A stretch of DNA of 64,000 bases from Blautia sp900556555 (GCA_964250615.1 CAXUGM010000016.1), one strand, 5' to 3'. Numbered from the stretch's first letter, positions 24,778 through 33,775 are shown. Notes: generated from the sequence alone by a model not told the origin. Translations and numbers: made by a program.

Positions 24778-25320
24778 TTAACCGAAGTATCTCTTTAACA
24801 GACCTTCGAATGCTTTTCCGTGACGAGCTTCGTCTCTAGCCATTTCATGAACTGTATCATGGATAGCGTCAAGGTTAGCAGCTTTTGCACGTTTAGCCAG
24901 GTCAAATTTACCTGCTGTAGCACCGTTTTCAGCTTCTACACGCATTTCCAGGTTTTTCTTTGTGCTGTTTGTAACAACTTCGCCTAATAATTCAGCGAAT
25001 TTAGCAGCATGTTCTGCTTCTTCGTAAGCAGCTTTTTCCCAGTATAAACCGATTTCTGGATATCCTTCTCTGTGAGCAACTCTAGCCATAGCCAGGTACA
25101 TACCAACTTCTGAGCATTCACCTTCAAAGTTAGCTCTTAAATCAGCTAAGATATCTTCGCTAACGCCCTGAGCAACACCTACAACGTGTTCAGCAGCCCA
25201 GCTTCTCTCTGCTGTCTGTTCAACAAATTTTTCTGCTCCAACGCCACAAACTGGACATTTTTCAGGAGCTGCTTCACCTTCATAAACATAACCACATACG
25301 CTGCATACAAATTTTTTCAT
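24778..25320 (-). CDS. reverse rubrerythrin
   Basis: A 180-residue oxygen and peroxide-reducing diiron protein with the rubredoxin domain at the N-terminus (CSVCGYVYEG, CPVCG; residues 6-25) and the ferritin-like domain after it (NFEGECSEVGMYL, AAYEEAEHAAKF, DEARHGKAF). This order defines reverse rubrerythrin, which in Clostridium accepts electrons from NADH-rubredoxin reductase. The upstream promoter and PerR box (25399-25448) match those of perR. Confidence 0.92.
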   Translation of the reverse strand: MKKFVCSVCGYVYEGEAAPEKCPVCGVGAEKFVEQTAERSWAAEHVVGVAQGVSEDILADLRANFEGECSEVGMYLAMARVAHREGYPEIGLYWEKAAYEEAEHAAKFAELLGEVVTNSTKKNLEMRVEAENGATAGKFDLAKRAKAANLDAIHDTVHEMARDEARHGKAFEGLLKRYFG

Positions 25321-25398
25321 AATTTTATATCTCCTTTTCTTAAAAAAATTAGTTTTTTAGTTATTTTATCTGGACAGTGCCAGCTTTCTGTAAGTAAT

Positions 25399-25417
25399 AA
25401 TAGTAATGATTACTATT
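25399..25417. promoter_or_regulatory. PerR box upstream of reverse rubrerythrin
   Basis: AATAGTAATGATTACTATT is a perfect palindrome around a central base and matches the PerR pattern TTATAATNATTATAA in form. It lies just downstream of the predicted -10. Confidence 0.75.
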
Positions 25418-25419
25418 AC

Positions 25420-25448
25420 AATTTAACATACTTGATAGAAATTGTCAA
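25420..25448 (-). promoter_or_regulatory. promoter of reverse rubrerythrin
   Basis: On the minus strand TTGACA (25448-25443), 17-bp spacer, TAAATT (25425-25420). The spacer segment atcaagtatgt is shared with the perR promoter. Confidence 0.7.
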
Positions 25449-25852
25449 GAACTTTTTTTCCTTTTTTCTTCTTCTAAACATTGTTTACAGATACCATACA
25501 ATGTAGTTCTGTGAGCAGAAAATTTTCCGTTAATATCTTCGGATGCTTTCTCTACAACACAGTCTATTTCCGGTATTTCAATGTCCTGGATGCAATGACA
25601 GTGGGTACAGATAAAATGGCTGTGAGGTTTGGTATTGCAGTCAAACCTATCTGGCCCGTTATCTATGGAAATCTTTGTGATTTCCCCCAGTTCTACAAGA
25701 AGAGAAAGGTTACGGTAAACAGTCCCCAGACTGATGTTAGGAAATTCTTCTTTCATCACACCGTAGATGCTGTCCGCAGTGGGGTGTTCTTTACAGCTTC
25801 TTACATATTCACGTATGCATTCTCTTTGCCGGCTGTATTTTAAAGTAGCCAT
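25445..25852 (-). CDS. perR: peroxide-responsive repressor PerR (Fur family)
   Basis: A 135-residue Fur-family metal-dependent repressor. The winged helix (about 5-70; FPNISLGTVYRNLSLL is the recognition region) is followed by the metal site: RFDCNTKPHSHF gives Asp and two His, and QDIEIP a further Asp. Asp at the RFD position marks PerR rather than Fur. Structural zinc is held by CTHC and CKQC. It is downstream of a PerR box at 25897-25918, so autorepressed. The reverse rubrerythrin gene begins 124 bases further left with its own promoter. Confidence 0.9.
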   Translation of the reverse strand: MATLKYSRQRECIREYVRSCKEHPTADSIYGVMKEEFPNISLGTVYRNLSLLVELGEITKISIDNGPDRFDCNTKPHSHFICTHCHCIQDIEIPEIDCVVEKASEDINGKFSAHRTTLYGICKQCLEEEKRKKSS

Positions 25853-25896
25853 CTGCTCTCCTTTCTATCTGCCATAAGAAGATTTGGCTGATTAAT

Positions 25897-25918
25897 AATA
25901 GTAATTGTTACTGGTATT
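25897..25918. promoter_or_regulatory. PerR box upstream of perR
   Basis: The sequence aatagtaattgttactggtatt is an imperfect palindrome related to the box at 25399-25417. It is adjacent to the -10 on the downstream side, as in the other promoter. Confidence 0.65.
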
Positions 25919-25947
25919 AAGATAACATACTTGATTAAAAATGTCAA
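25919..25947 (-). promoter_or_regulatory. promoter of perR
   Basis: On the minus strand TTGACA (25947-25942), 17-bp spacer, TATCTT (25924-25919). Confidence 0.7.
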
Positions 25948-25971
25948 GTATAAAAGTAAAGATTTATCCTC

Positions 25972-26001
25972 TTGAAGAGCAGATGATTTATAAGGTACAA
26001 T
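25972..26001 (+). promoter_or_regulatory. promoter of the diguanylate cyclase gene
   Basis: TTGAAG (25972-25977), 18-bp spacer, TACAAT (25996-26001), 32 bases before the ATG. Confidence 0.45.
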
Positions 26002-26033
26002 AGGAAATATAAAAAAGAGGAAAAGGTGGATTT

Positions 26034-28295
26034 ATGGACAAAAAGAATGCATGGATTGTATTTAAGACATTGGGACTGATTATGTCCATCGTTTTAATTG
26101 TTACATATATCGGCATACTTTTAGGTGATTTTGAAAAAGATGTCAGACAGGAAGAGACCAGAAGCGTTGTATCTTCTATGGCAGACTTATCTGACCAGGC
26201 AGCAGAAATTGTGGAAGAAAGGGTGAGTTCTGCCTTAAATACCATGGAACATTCCTCCAGGCTTTTGAGCAGCAGGGATGATTTTCAGACCGGGGAAGTA
26301 ATAGAACGTCTGGGAAGAACACTGTTAGATGTAGATACAGGACTGGAACGGTTTGGAATTGCCCTGCCGGATGGTTCGAGTAAGGTCAGCAATGGCGAGA
26401 GCGTAAATGTATCTGACAGAGATTTTTTCACGGAGAGCATGAAAGGAAAAACCTATGTCAGCAGTTCTATGAAATCAAAGCTGGATGATATAGATGTATT
26501 TTTCCTTTCCGTACCCGTGTTTGATTCGCAGGGTGAAGTGAAAGGAGTTCTGTACGGCGTTATTGAAACAAACCAGTTTAAGGTTTATAAAAGCATAGAA
26601 CTGGAAAAGAGAAGCCAGAATATCTATATTATTGATATTCAAGGAAATTATATCAGCCAGTTTATGGGTGCAGAGGCGATTCTCAATCAGAATAATTTCT
26701 TTAGTGACATTAAAGAGAAGAAAAGCTCAGTTCCTGCAAAAGATATAGTAAAGAACATGGAACAGGGAGAATCTACTTATCTGGAAATAAAAAATAAAGA
26801 AGAGAGCGCATATGTTTATGTAAGCCCTAGCAATATCGAGGACTGGTACATTGTAACTGTGGTAAGTGAAGATGTGATCAGCGACAAGGTATCCCATCTT
26901 CAGAAACATGCGTTAGAATTTATTACCAGCATTACAGTTCTGATGATGCCTTTCCTGGCAGGATATTTTCTGGTGATTTCTCTTGAAAAACGTAAGACAG
27001 AAAAAATCAATCAGGAACTAAGAATCAGGGATAGTATTTTCCAGATTGCTACTGCGGAAATGGAAAGTTTTGTATTTCTGTATGATGCAATGAAAGATGA
27101 AGTCGACTTTATGAGTGAAAATATCGAAACTCTGGAATTGCCAAGATGTGTGGAGCATGTCTCAGCAGAAATTGTGCATTATTTCTCAAGTGCGAATGCC
27201 AAGACCATGGAAGATTTTGTAGAAACTGTAAAAAAAGATCTGCATGACGGAAAAGAAAATTCTGAGAGGGAGCTTCAGATTCATAAGCCGGAAGAAGAGT
27301 TATATTATCAGATCAAAATGATGCATTTATATGATGCAAAGAAACGGCCTGTGCGTTCTATTGGAATGATCTATGATGTGACAGAGCAGAAACGAAAAGA
27401 ACTTTTATTAAGAAGAGAAGAAAAGCTGCGGAATCTGTTTATGGCAGATACCATTGCTTTTTATGAGATTGATATAGCTAAGGATAGGGTTGTAAGAGAA
27501 TGTGCTAATCAAAAAAAGGAAGCAGGAACTTACTCAGATATCCTGGAACAGTTTGTAGAAAAGAGAGTGGTAGAACAATATCAGGACAGATTAAGAGAGC
27601 TCTGCTCATTGGAATATATGAAGAAATGCTTCCAGCAGCAGATTTATGATTATTCAGTAGAATATGAATATGTGCGAAATGATGGCTCTCTGTACTGGGT
27701 GGCATGTGAGATGCATCTGGAAGAGGAAAAAGGAAAACAGAAAGCATTTATGACAGTCAGGGACATTGATAATAAGAAACGCAGGGAGCTTCATTTAGAA
27801 AAGCAGGCTGTTTTTGATGCACTTACCCAGGTATATAACCGCAGTGCAGGAATTAACCGGATTAGTAAGGCTTTGGAAATGATGCAGCCGGAAGATCTCA
27901 GTGCCTTTTTAATCCTGGATCTTGATAATTTCAAACAGGTGAATGACAGTCTGGGTCATATGGTAGGTGACCAGGTACTTGTGGATGTGGCAAAGATTAT
28001 GAAGACACATTTTAGGAATTATGATGTGGTTTGCCGTCTTGGTGGAGACGAGTTTATAGTTTTTGTCCAGAGATTACCTATAGAAGCCCTGGATAAAATT
28101 ATAAATAGTCTTTTAAGAAAGTTAATGCTTACTTACGGTGCAGAAGGGAAAGAAGTTACCATCAGTGCATCGGTAGGTGCAGCACTTGCACCGGTGCATG
28201 GAACGAACTTCACGCAGCTTTATGAAAAAGCAGACAGTGCATTGTATCAGGTGAAAAAATCTAGCAAAAATGATTATATGGTCTATAAGGAGTAA
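26034..28295 (+). CDS. membrane-bound sensor diguanylate cyclase (Cache, PAS, GGDEF)
   Basis: A 753-residue enzyme predicted to make cyclic di-GMP. Order: membrane helix (about 10-30), extracellular Cache domain (about 35-295; DRDFFTESMKGKTYVS is characteristic), second membrane helix (about 300-322), two PAS-like domains (about 335-460 and 470-580, the second ending in the PAC-like VRDIDNKKRRE), and GGDEF (about 585-753). GGDEF is intact near 669 and the I-site RNYD lies five residues before it, so it should be active and product-inhibited. No EAL domain. Cyclic di-GMP often controls type IV pili and adhesins in clostridia, and a type IV pilus-like cluster follows on the other strand. Confidence 0.92.
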   Translation: MDKKNAWIVFKTLGLIMSIVLIVTYIGILLGDFEKDVRQEETRSVVSSMADLSDQAAEIVEERVSSALNTMEHSSRLLSSRDDFQTGEVIERLGRTLLDVDTGLERFGIALPDGSSKVSNGESVNVSDRDFFTESMKGKTYVSSSMKSKLDDIDVFFLSVPVFDSQGEVKGVLYGVIETNQFKVYKSIELEKRSQNIYIIDIQGNYISQFMGAEAILNQNNFFSDIKEKKSSVPAKDIVKNMEQGESTYLEIKNKEESAYVYVSPSNIEDWYIVTVVSEDVISDKVSHLQKHALEFITSITVLMMPFLAGYFLVISLEKRKTEKINQELRIRDSIFQIATAEMESFVFLYDAMKDEVDFMSENIETLELPRCVEHVSAEIVHYFSSANAKTMEDFVETVKKDLHDGKENSERELQIHKPEEELYYQIKMMHLYDAKKRPVRSIGMIYDVTEQKRKELLLRREEKLRNLFMADTIAFYEIDIAKDRVVRECANQKKEAGTYSDILEQFVEKRVVEQYQDRLRELCSLEYMKKCFQQQIYDYSVEYEYVRNDGSLYWVACEMHLEEEKGKQKAFMTVRDIDNKKRRELHLEKQAVFDALTQVYNRSAGINRISKALEMMQPEDLSAFLILDLDNFKQVNDSLGHMVGDQVLVDVAKIMKTHFRNYDVVCRLGGDEFIVFVQRLPIEALDKIINSLLRKLMLTYGAEGKEVTISASVGAALAPVHGTNFTQLYEKADSALYQVKKSSKNDYMVYKE

Positions 28296-28301
28296 TAAAG
28301 A

Positions 28302-28349
28302 ATGGCAGGAATTCCAGTGCCCGTTTGGGGGCATCTGAATTCCTGCCAT
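28302..28349. terminator. bidirectional terminator
   Basis: A 13-bp perfect stem (28302-28314 with 28337-28349) with an inner hairpin (gtgccc with gggcat) between convergent genes. Confidence 0.8.
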
Positions 28350-28354
28350 ATATT

Positions 28355-29419
28355 TTAGCGGGGAAGTTTTTTGCTCAGCATATCTACGTTAGAAGCATAG
28401 GTCAGAGCTGTATCCCGGGTGATTTTTCCTGCGCGGCAAAGGTTCAGAAGACTGGTATCCATGGAAACCATAGAAGGATTGTTCATGGAAGAATAGAGCA
28501 CACCGTCAATCTGAGGGATTTTATTATCACGGATCATATTCCGGATAGCAGGAGTCACAGTCATGATTTCAAATGCGGCTGTCATTTTTCCGTCTGTGGA
28601 TGGGACAAGCTGCTGGGAAACTACGGCCTGGAGCACCATAGAAAGCTGAATGGCAATCTGCCGCTGCTGGTTAGGCGGAAATACGTCAATGATACGGTCA
28701 ATGGTATTGGCGGCTCCTATGGTGTGCAGGGTAGAAATGATTAAATGTCCTGTTTCTGCGGCTGTCATAGCCACATTGGTGGTTTCGTAGTCTCTCATTT
28801 CTCCCAGTAGGATAACATCGGGGCTTTGCCGCAGGGCAGCTCTTAATGCTGTTACATAACTCTGGGTATCCAGGTTCACCTCTCTTTGGCTGACAATACT
28901 CTTTTTGTGAGGATGAAGGAATTCCAGTGGGTCTTCCAAAGTGATGATATGCCGCTCCATGGTATTATTGATTTTGTCCACCATGCAGGCCAGAGTCGTG
29001 GATTTTCCACTGCCTGCCGGACCGGTTACTAAGACCAGACCTTTGTTCAGGCTGCCGAAATCAATGACCTGATCCGGAATCCCAAGTTCGTGAGGCTCTG
29101 GGAGGGAGAAAGTAATTACACGGATAACAGCAGCGATGGAGCCCCTTTGACGGAAGGTATTTACACGGAATCTGGAAACACCTTTTAGAGCGAAGGAGAA
29201 GTCATCATCTCCTGTATCAAAGAGCTGCTGGATATCCCGGTGGTTGGCAAGTTCATAAATCTGTTTTACCAAATCAAGAGTATCATCAGGAAGAAGTTTC
29301 ATGTCATTGACTCTTTTGATGGAGCCGTGGAGACGGTAGGAAAGCGGAAGCCCGGCAACGAGAAAAATATCGGAAGCCTGGGCATTTGAGGCAGTTTCGA
29401 GTAATTCTTTGATATTCAT
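28355..29419 (-). CDS. PilT-type twitching/secretion ATPase
   Basis: A 354-residue hexameric ATPase of the PilT family. It has an N-terminal PAS-like half (about 1-115) and RecA-like core with Walker A GPAGSGKST (about 130-138), Asp box ITLEDPLEF, Walker B LGEMRD and His box GHLIISTLH. PilT pulls pili back in true type IV systems. Here no PilB/GspE assembly ATPase is in the window, so this protein may drive the system alone or rely on an ATPase elsewhere. It is the last gene of a leftward cluster starting at 32874. Confidence 0.93.
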   Translation of the reverse strand: MNIKELLETASNAQASDIFLVAGLPLSYRLHGSIKRVNDMKLLPDDTLDLVKQIYELANHRDIQQLFDTGDDDFSFALKGVSRFRVNTFRQRGSIAAVIRVITFSLPEPHELGIPDQVIDFGSLNKGLVLVTGPAGSGKSTTLACMVDKINNTMERHIITLEDPLEFLHPHKKSIVSQREVNLDTQSYVTALRAALRQSPDVILLGEMRDYETTNVAMTAAETGHLIISTLHTIGAANTIDRIIDVFPPNQQRQIAIQLSMVLQAVVSQQLVPSTDGKMTAAFEIMTVTPAIRNMIRDNKIPQIDGVLYSSMNNPSMVSMDTSLLNLCRAGKITRDTALTYASNVDMLSKKLPR

Positions 29420-29432
29420 AAGGAACCTCCTT

Positions 29433-29906
29433 TTACATTAGATTCAGGGTGGTGTCTCCATCCCATTCTTCGGTGGAAATTTCCTGCCAGGAAGTGATGG
29501 TGTAGAGAGAATCTCCCTCTTTTTCCGGTATTTTCAGGGAAAGAGAAATATGCAGAGCCTGGTTTTCGTTCATGGGGATCTCATAGGAAATCTCAGGAAA
29601 AGCAGAAAAATCAATACCTTCCAGGTTCTCAAGCTCCTTTGGAATGGAATCTAAACAATTCTCTTTGTTTTCTAAATAGTTTTTTTCTAAAATCTGGTCA
29701 ATTTTATCCAGGATTTCTTCCGCTTTGTTCGAGGCTTCATAATAATTCTCAGTCCTCTGGGCAATTTTTTGACTGTAAGCAAAATCTTTGTTGGCACTTG
29801 CTACAGACAGAACGGCAAAGGTCACAAGACACAGGATAATAAAAATAACCAGCATGGATGCAGAACCGATATTTACACCGGGATAGTTTTTCTTTTCGTT
29901 TTTCAT
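29433..29906 (-). CDS. pilus cluster membrane-anchored protein
   Basis: A 157-residue protein with a single N-terminal helix (about 15-38, SASMLVIFIILCLVTFAVLS), then an Ala/Glu-rich coiled-coil-like segment (about 45-75) and a beta-type end. It looks like a minor pilin or PilX-like partner, but lacks a clear prepilin cleavage motif. It sits 13 bases from pilT and 5 bases from the prepilin-like gene. Confidence 0.65.
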   Translation of the reverse strand: MKNEKKNYPGVNIGSASMLVIFIILCLVTFAVLSVASANKDFAYSQKIAQRTENYYEASNKAEEILDKIDQILEKNYLENKENCLDSIPKELENLEGIDFSAFPEISYEIPMNENQALHISLSLKIPEKEGDSLYTITSWQEISTEEWDGDTTLNLM

Positions 29907-29911
29907 CTGTG

Positions 29912-30361
29912 TCAGTTCCCTCCTTTCGCAGCATAAGGCAAATGTACCTTTACCGGAAGTTCATAAATGATTTCTTTTGAATCTTCAGCCGTAAGTGAAA
30001 CCTGTGCAGATACCATGGTTTCCCCGGTGTCTAAGAGGACTTTCAGGAGGTAATCCGCATTTTCCTGGGAACATGCCTGAAATTCCTCATCATAGTAAGC
30101 CAGCAGGGAATCTTCCCGGGAAACCGTAAGCTGAGGCATAAGTTCCCGGAGGATTTCCCCTGAACCCTCACATTGCCGTATGGATTCTGCGGCAGAGGTG
30201 CACAGGTTTACGGCAGTATTTAATTCCTTTGTCCTGGCACTGAGTAAATGGGATTTTACGAAGAGCTGCAGACAAACACTGCTTGCCAGGGCAAAAAATA
30301 CAATGGCAATGATTAATTCCATTAAAAACAAACTGGATTTGTGTGCCTGATATTTTTTCAT
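29912..30361 (-). CDS. prepilin-like protein
   Basis: A 149-residue protein with a type IV prepilin-like start: a short basic leader, then SLFLMELIIAIVFFALASSV, in which the Glu of MELI is at the position usual for prepilins and the hydrophobic stretch (about 10-32) forms the pilin helix. The cleavage Gly is replaced by Ser or Leu, so processing is uncertain. The rest is a small globular part with two Cys. It is probably a minor pilin. Confidence 0.7.
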   Translation of the reverse strand: MKKYQAHKSSLFLMELIIAIVFFALASSVCLQLFVKSHLLSARTKELNTAVNLCTSAAESIRQCEGSGEILRELMPQLTVSREDSLLAYYDEEFQACSQENADYLLKVLLDTGETMVSAQVSLTAEDSKEIIYELPVKVHLPYAAKGGN

Positions 30362-30372
30362 AAGGTTCTCCT

Positions 30373-30855
30373 TTATCTGCTTTTGATTCCTGTAGTGATG
30401 CTGTCCTGGCTGCCGTCTTTTGTGGTGATGGTAAAACGGAACAGGGAATCAGTAACTTCTTCTGCCTGAAAGGCACTGATTTCCAGAATGTCTTTTCCTG
30501 ATTCCAAAGAGGGGTCAATGCCCTCTTTTATATAAAGTTCTTTTAAATGTCCCTGATATTCGTAAATATAAGTACAATATTTTGTGTCATTGATGGTTTC
30601 TTCTAAGAGAAGGCAAGGTTTGTCTTCCAGTGTGTCTACAGAGACACCACCCTCAAAATCTCCCTGATGAATCTTTTCGCTGATGTAGGAAAGGATTGTG
30701 CGGGAGGCATCCTGGTCTATGGATTCTCTGGTGGTAGACTGATAAATATTGGCTGCCAGAAGAATTACCACCAGGGAAGAAACTGCAAAGACAAAAAACA
30801 GGGAAATGGGAAAAATAAAATCAATGACATGGTTTCGCTGTTTCCCGATGTTCAT
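30373..30855 (-). CDS. DUF4860 family pilus-cluster protein
   Basis: A 160-residue protein with one N-terminal membrane helix (about 10-32, DFIFPISLFFVFAVSSLVV) and a mostly beta domain. It fits DUF4860, a family that I recall from clostridial type II secretion-like clusters. The stop is 2 bases before the next start in the cluster. Function is unknown. Confidence 0.7.
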   Translation of the reverse strand: MNIGKQRNHVIDFIFPISLFFVFAVSSLVVILLAANIYQSTTRESIDQDASRTILSYISEKIHQGDFEGGVSVDTLEDKPCLLLEETINDTKYCTYIYEYQGHLKELYIKEGIDPSLESGKDILEISAFQAEEVTDSLFRFTITTKDGSQDSITTGIKSR

Positions 30856-30857
30856 AG

Positions 30858-31808
30858 TTACCTTCCTTTCCGGATCTGTGAAGCATCTCTGGGGATGATG
30901 GTGATGTCAGGCATGATGTTTTCTCCCAGAACTTCATATCCGATAAAATATTTTTCTTTGTCATAGCGGAGGCCATAGCGTTCTTCCAGATAAGCGAGGC
31001 TTTCCGGATACTGTCCTTCCGCAGCATAGCAGTGGACAACGCTTCTTTGGATAGCCTGCTTTAAGATGTCCAGTTCTGTCTGTGATGCTTCCCGTGACAT
31101 CCAGTTAATCCCAAGAGTAAAACACAGGAACAATCCCAGGAAAAGAAGAACAGAAAGTATAAAATTCCTGGAAGTACCGGTGCTGGCTGCCAGAGAAGTC
31201 ATACGCCCGTAGATACCTGAAAAAATTCCGGTTTCTGTCAGGGCAGCAGAGAAATCTGTTCCCTCTGATACAAGCTTCTGGCATTCCTCCAGTTTTTTCT
31301 GAAAAGCTTCATTGTCAATCAGGCCGGCAGCAAGTTCAGCAGCATAGTCAGGGTTCAGCCCGCTGCGAAGTGCCAGGGACATGACGCCAGCGAATCTGCA
31401 AGAGGCTGTCTTATCATAAATATTCCTAAAAAACGGAATGGGATAGCTGAAACGGCGAAAAGCAACCTCGCCTTTTTGCGTCTTGGTGAAGAATAAAAAT
31501 AATGCAATAATAAGCACCAGAAGCACAATTAAAACAATGGAATACCGGTTGATGGCAGTTCCAAGTCCCAGAAGTCCTTTAGAAAATCTGGTCATTTCCT
31601 GACCAAGCTGTGCAAATACCTGGTTGAAAATAGGCATAACTTTTGTGATTAAAACTAAAATTACAGCAATCATCATGGTAATCATAATCAAAGGATAGGC
31701 GACTGCACTGCGGATGGATTTCTGAATGTTTTCCTCCTGCCGATAATGAGAGGAAAGAGAATCCATAACTTCATCAAGACGCCCTGTCTGTTCTCCGATG
31801 TCCACCAT
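30858..31808 (-). pseudogene. GspF/PilC inner-membrane protein, disrupted and fused to the next gene
   Basis: An open frame of 316 residues that carries most of a T2SSF protein: MVDIGEQTGRLDEVMDSL is the middle of the first T2SSF repeat, with helices at about 40-60 and 90-108. It lacks a normal N-terminus, which lies in another frame (31774-31935). The second repeat breaks off near residue 212 (GRMTSLAASTGTS) and is joined in frame to a separate short protein (RNFILSVLLFLGLFLC to the end) that appears to be the next gene of the cluster. Two deletions therefore affect this gene. The encoded protein might still be made, as the fused part supplies a membrane helix, but normal assembly is unlikely. 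Confidence 0.7.
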
Positions 31809-31935
31809 ATGAAGGGCATAAGATGGAAATACCTTCCATAGAAGAAATGCCAGAATTTAAGATCAATGCCATCTGGCTGAAGAAAGAAGATAATTCTGTA
31901 TTTGACAAAGGTTTTTGTCCACATTGTTTTTCCAT
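31774..31935 (-). pseudogene. N-terminal fragment of the GspF/PilC gene
   Basis: ATG 31935 follows aaaggag and opens a 53-codon frame (MEKQCGQKPLSNTELSSFFS...). LSSFFSQMALILNSGIS is the standard start of T2SSF domain 1. After EGIS the frame runs into nonsense and stops, while the downstream frame resumes with FPSYALHMVDIGEQ. About 35-40 codons of the usual T2SSF sequence are missing between them (family knowledge). Confidence 0.75.
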
Positions 31936-31947
31936 ATGTCTCTCCTT

Positions 31948-32874
31948 TTAATAAGAATATTGTAATGTATAGTTGCTGCCGTCTCCCACATATTTCTTCA
32001 CAGATTCCTTGCTGTTGCTGGAAGCCAGGGTTGGGTCCATTAATGTCCAGGTGGAGCCGTTGAATTCGATAATGTTGTCTATCCATCCCTGTTCCTTGGT
32101 GTAGGCACTGATCCATGCATGTTTTACATCCCCGGAATATCCAATCTCCAGTTTGGTCGGGATGTTTTGTGTCCGCATCATAGATGTCATAAGAGATGCA
32201 TAGTCGAAACAGATTCCAGTTCCCTGAGTGAGAGTTTCATCAACAGAAGGAAGGTATCCGTCTTTTACCTGTTCAGCTTTGACTTCATCATAGACAATGT
32301 TTTCTGTTACATAATGATAGATATTTTGGATTACTTCTAAATCGGAATAAGTGTCCGAAGCCAGTTCAGAAGCCTTTGATACCGCTTTTGTATCTGAAGT
32401 GTAGTCTACATACTGGTTTGCATATAGAAACGGCTTAAACTGGTCCGATAAAGTCACATCAATGGTCTGGGATAGAATGATGGCATAGCTGGTGTCCACG
32501 GTATTTTCCAGAATGTTAATCTGGTAACTGCTATCTCCCTGTGTCAGTGGAGAAGCCTGGTAGTCTCCATCAATAGAGAGAAGAGGCTGGTTTTTCGTTC
32601 CGTCAGGTGCAATAACCTGTACCCTGACCTTTGGAATGCTGCCGGTGTAAAGAACCATAAAATAACCTTCACTGATGTTAGACACATCCAGAGTCACATT
32701 TCCTTCCTGTATAACTGTAGTTCCTGGAGCCTCTGGTATCAGCACAGAGGGGGTGTGATCTCTGGGAGTCCCCTGATGTGCTGCTTTCTTAGGTTCCTCT
32801 TTGCCGCAGGAAGAAAAAAAGACCATACAGATGCACAGAAATGAAAAATAGATTTTCTTTTTATGTTTCTCCAT
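31948..32874 (-). CDS. transglutaminase-like lipoprotein
   Basis: A 308-residue exported protein. The signal peptide ends in the lipobox FFSSCG (Cys about 23). The C-terminal half holds a transglutaminase-like cysteine protease fold with the triad Cys (TGICFDYASLM, about 222), His (VKHAWIS, about 249) and Asp (LMDPT). It heads the pilus-like cluster, 12 bases before the GspF gene fragment. Such proteins cleave or crosslink peptides at the surface; the substrate is unknown. Confidence 0.85.
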   Translation of the reverse strand: MEKHKKKIYFSFLCICMVFFSSCGKEEPKKAAHQGTPRDHTPSVLIPEAPGTTVIQEGNVTLDVSNISEGYFMVLYTGSIPKVRVQVIAPDGTKNQPLLSIDGDYQASPLTQGDSSYQINILENTVDTSYAIILSQTIDVTLSDQFKPFLYANQYVDYTSDTKAVSKASELASDTYSDLEVIQNIYHYVTENIVYDEVKAEQVKDGYLPSVDETLTQGTGICFDYASLMTSMMRTQNIPTKLEIGYSGDVKHAWISAYTKEQGWIDNIIEFNGSTWTLMDPTLASSNSKESVKKYVGDGSNYTLQYSY

Positions 32875-32967
32875 TCATCTAAATTCCTCCAGATTTCTGT
32901 GGTATATAAAAGAATTATACCATAGATTTAATCAGACAGTGTGGAAAAGTTTCAGAAAAAGAAATAA

Positions 32968-32996
32968 AAAAAGAGCTGTTCGTGTGAACAGCCCCG
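32968..32996 (-). terminator. terminator of the TrhA-like gene
   Basis: On the minus strand gctgttc pairs with gaacagc, followed by seven T. Confidence 0.8.
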
Positions 32997-32999
32997 GGA

Positions 33000-33671
33000 T
33001 TAGATCCCCATAGGAAGAATAAAGAAATACATGACAATAAAGTGACAAATGCTTCCTCCCATTACGAAGAGGTGGAAAATCTCGTGAGAACCGAAATTCT
33101 TATGATGAGAATTAAAAATAGGCAGTTTCAGTGCATAGATGACACCGCCAACCGTATAAATAATGCCGCCTGCCAGCAGCCATCCAAATCCGGCTGAAGG
33201 AAGTGCGTGAAGAATCGGTACAAAAGCGAACACACACAGCCAGCCCATGCCGATATAAATCAAAGAAGAAAACCATTTCGGGCAGGTGATCCAGCAGGCC
33301 TTAATAACAATTCCCACAATAGCCACAGTCCATACAGCGGCACAGAGAAGATATCCTGTCTTTCCGTGAAGGGTAATGAGGCAGACCGGAGTATAACTTC
33401 CGGCAATCAGAATGAAAATCATCATATGGTCAATTTTCCGTAATCTCCGGTTTACCTTTTCTGTGGAATCCACCGTGTGATAGATTGTGCTGGCTGCGTA
33501 TAATAAAATCATACTGAGAATGAAAATACTCATGGCAATGACATAGATGCTGTCCGGCTCCCTGGCAGCCTTATGCAGCAATGGCAAAGCGGCAAGAATT
33601 GCCATAATACAGCCAATAAAATGAGTAATTGCACTTCCCGGGTCTTTGATCTTGAATTTCATAGTTACCAC
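33000..33671 (-). CDS. trhA: PAQR-type membrane protein TrhA (hemolysin III family)
   Basis: A 223-residue seven-helix protein. It has the conserved Ser/His/Asp set of the family (FIGCIMAIL at the N-terminus, AASTIYHTVDST, SHEIFHLFVMGGSICHF at the C-terminus, with HxxxH metal site). It is proposed to tune membrane lipid balance in bacteria; a hemolytic role is not expected. It stands alone between two leftward genes. Confidence 0.9.
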   Translation of the reverse strand: MVTMKFKIKDPGSAITHFIGCIMAILAALPLLHKAAREPDSIYVIAMSIFILSMILLYAASTIYHTVDSTEKVNRRLRKIDHMMIFILIAGSYTPVCLITLHGKTGYLLCAAVWTVAIVGIVIKACWITCPKWFSSLIYIGMGWLCVFAFVPILHALPSAGFGWLLAGGIIYTVGGVIYALKLPIFNSHHKNFGSHEIFHLFVMGGSICHFIVMYFFILPMGI

Positions 33672-33775
33672 TCCTGTCCTTTTTATTTAGTATATGAAAC
33701 CTGATAAAAGATATTTGTAAATTTTATATGTAGTTTTAAATACTACGTCTTGATATATGTATATTACACCTGATT

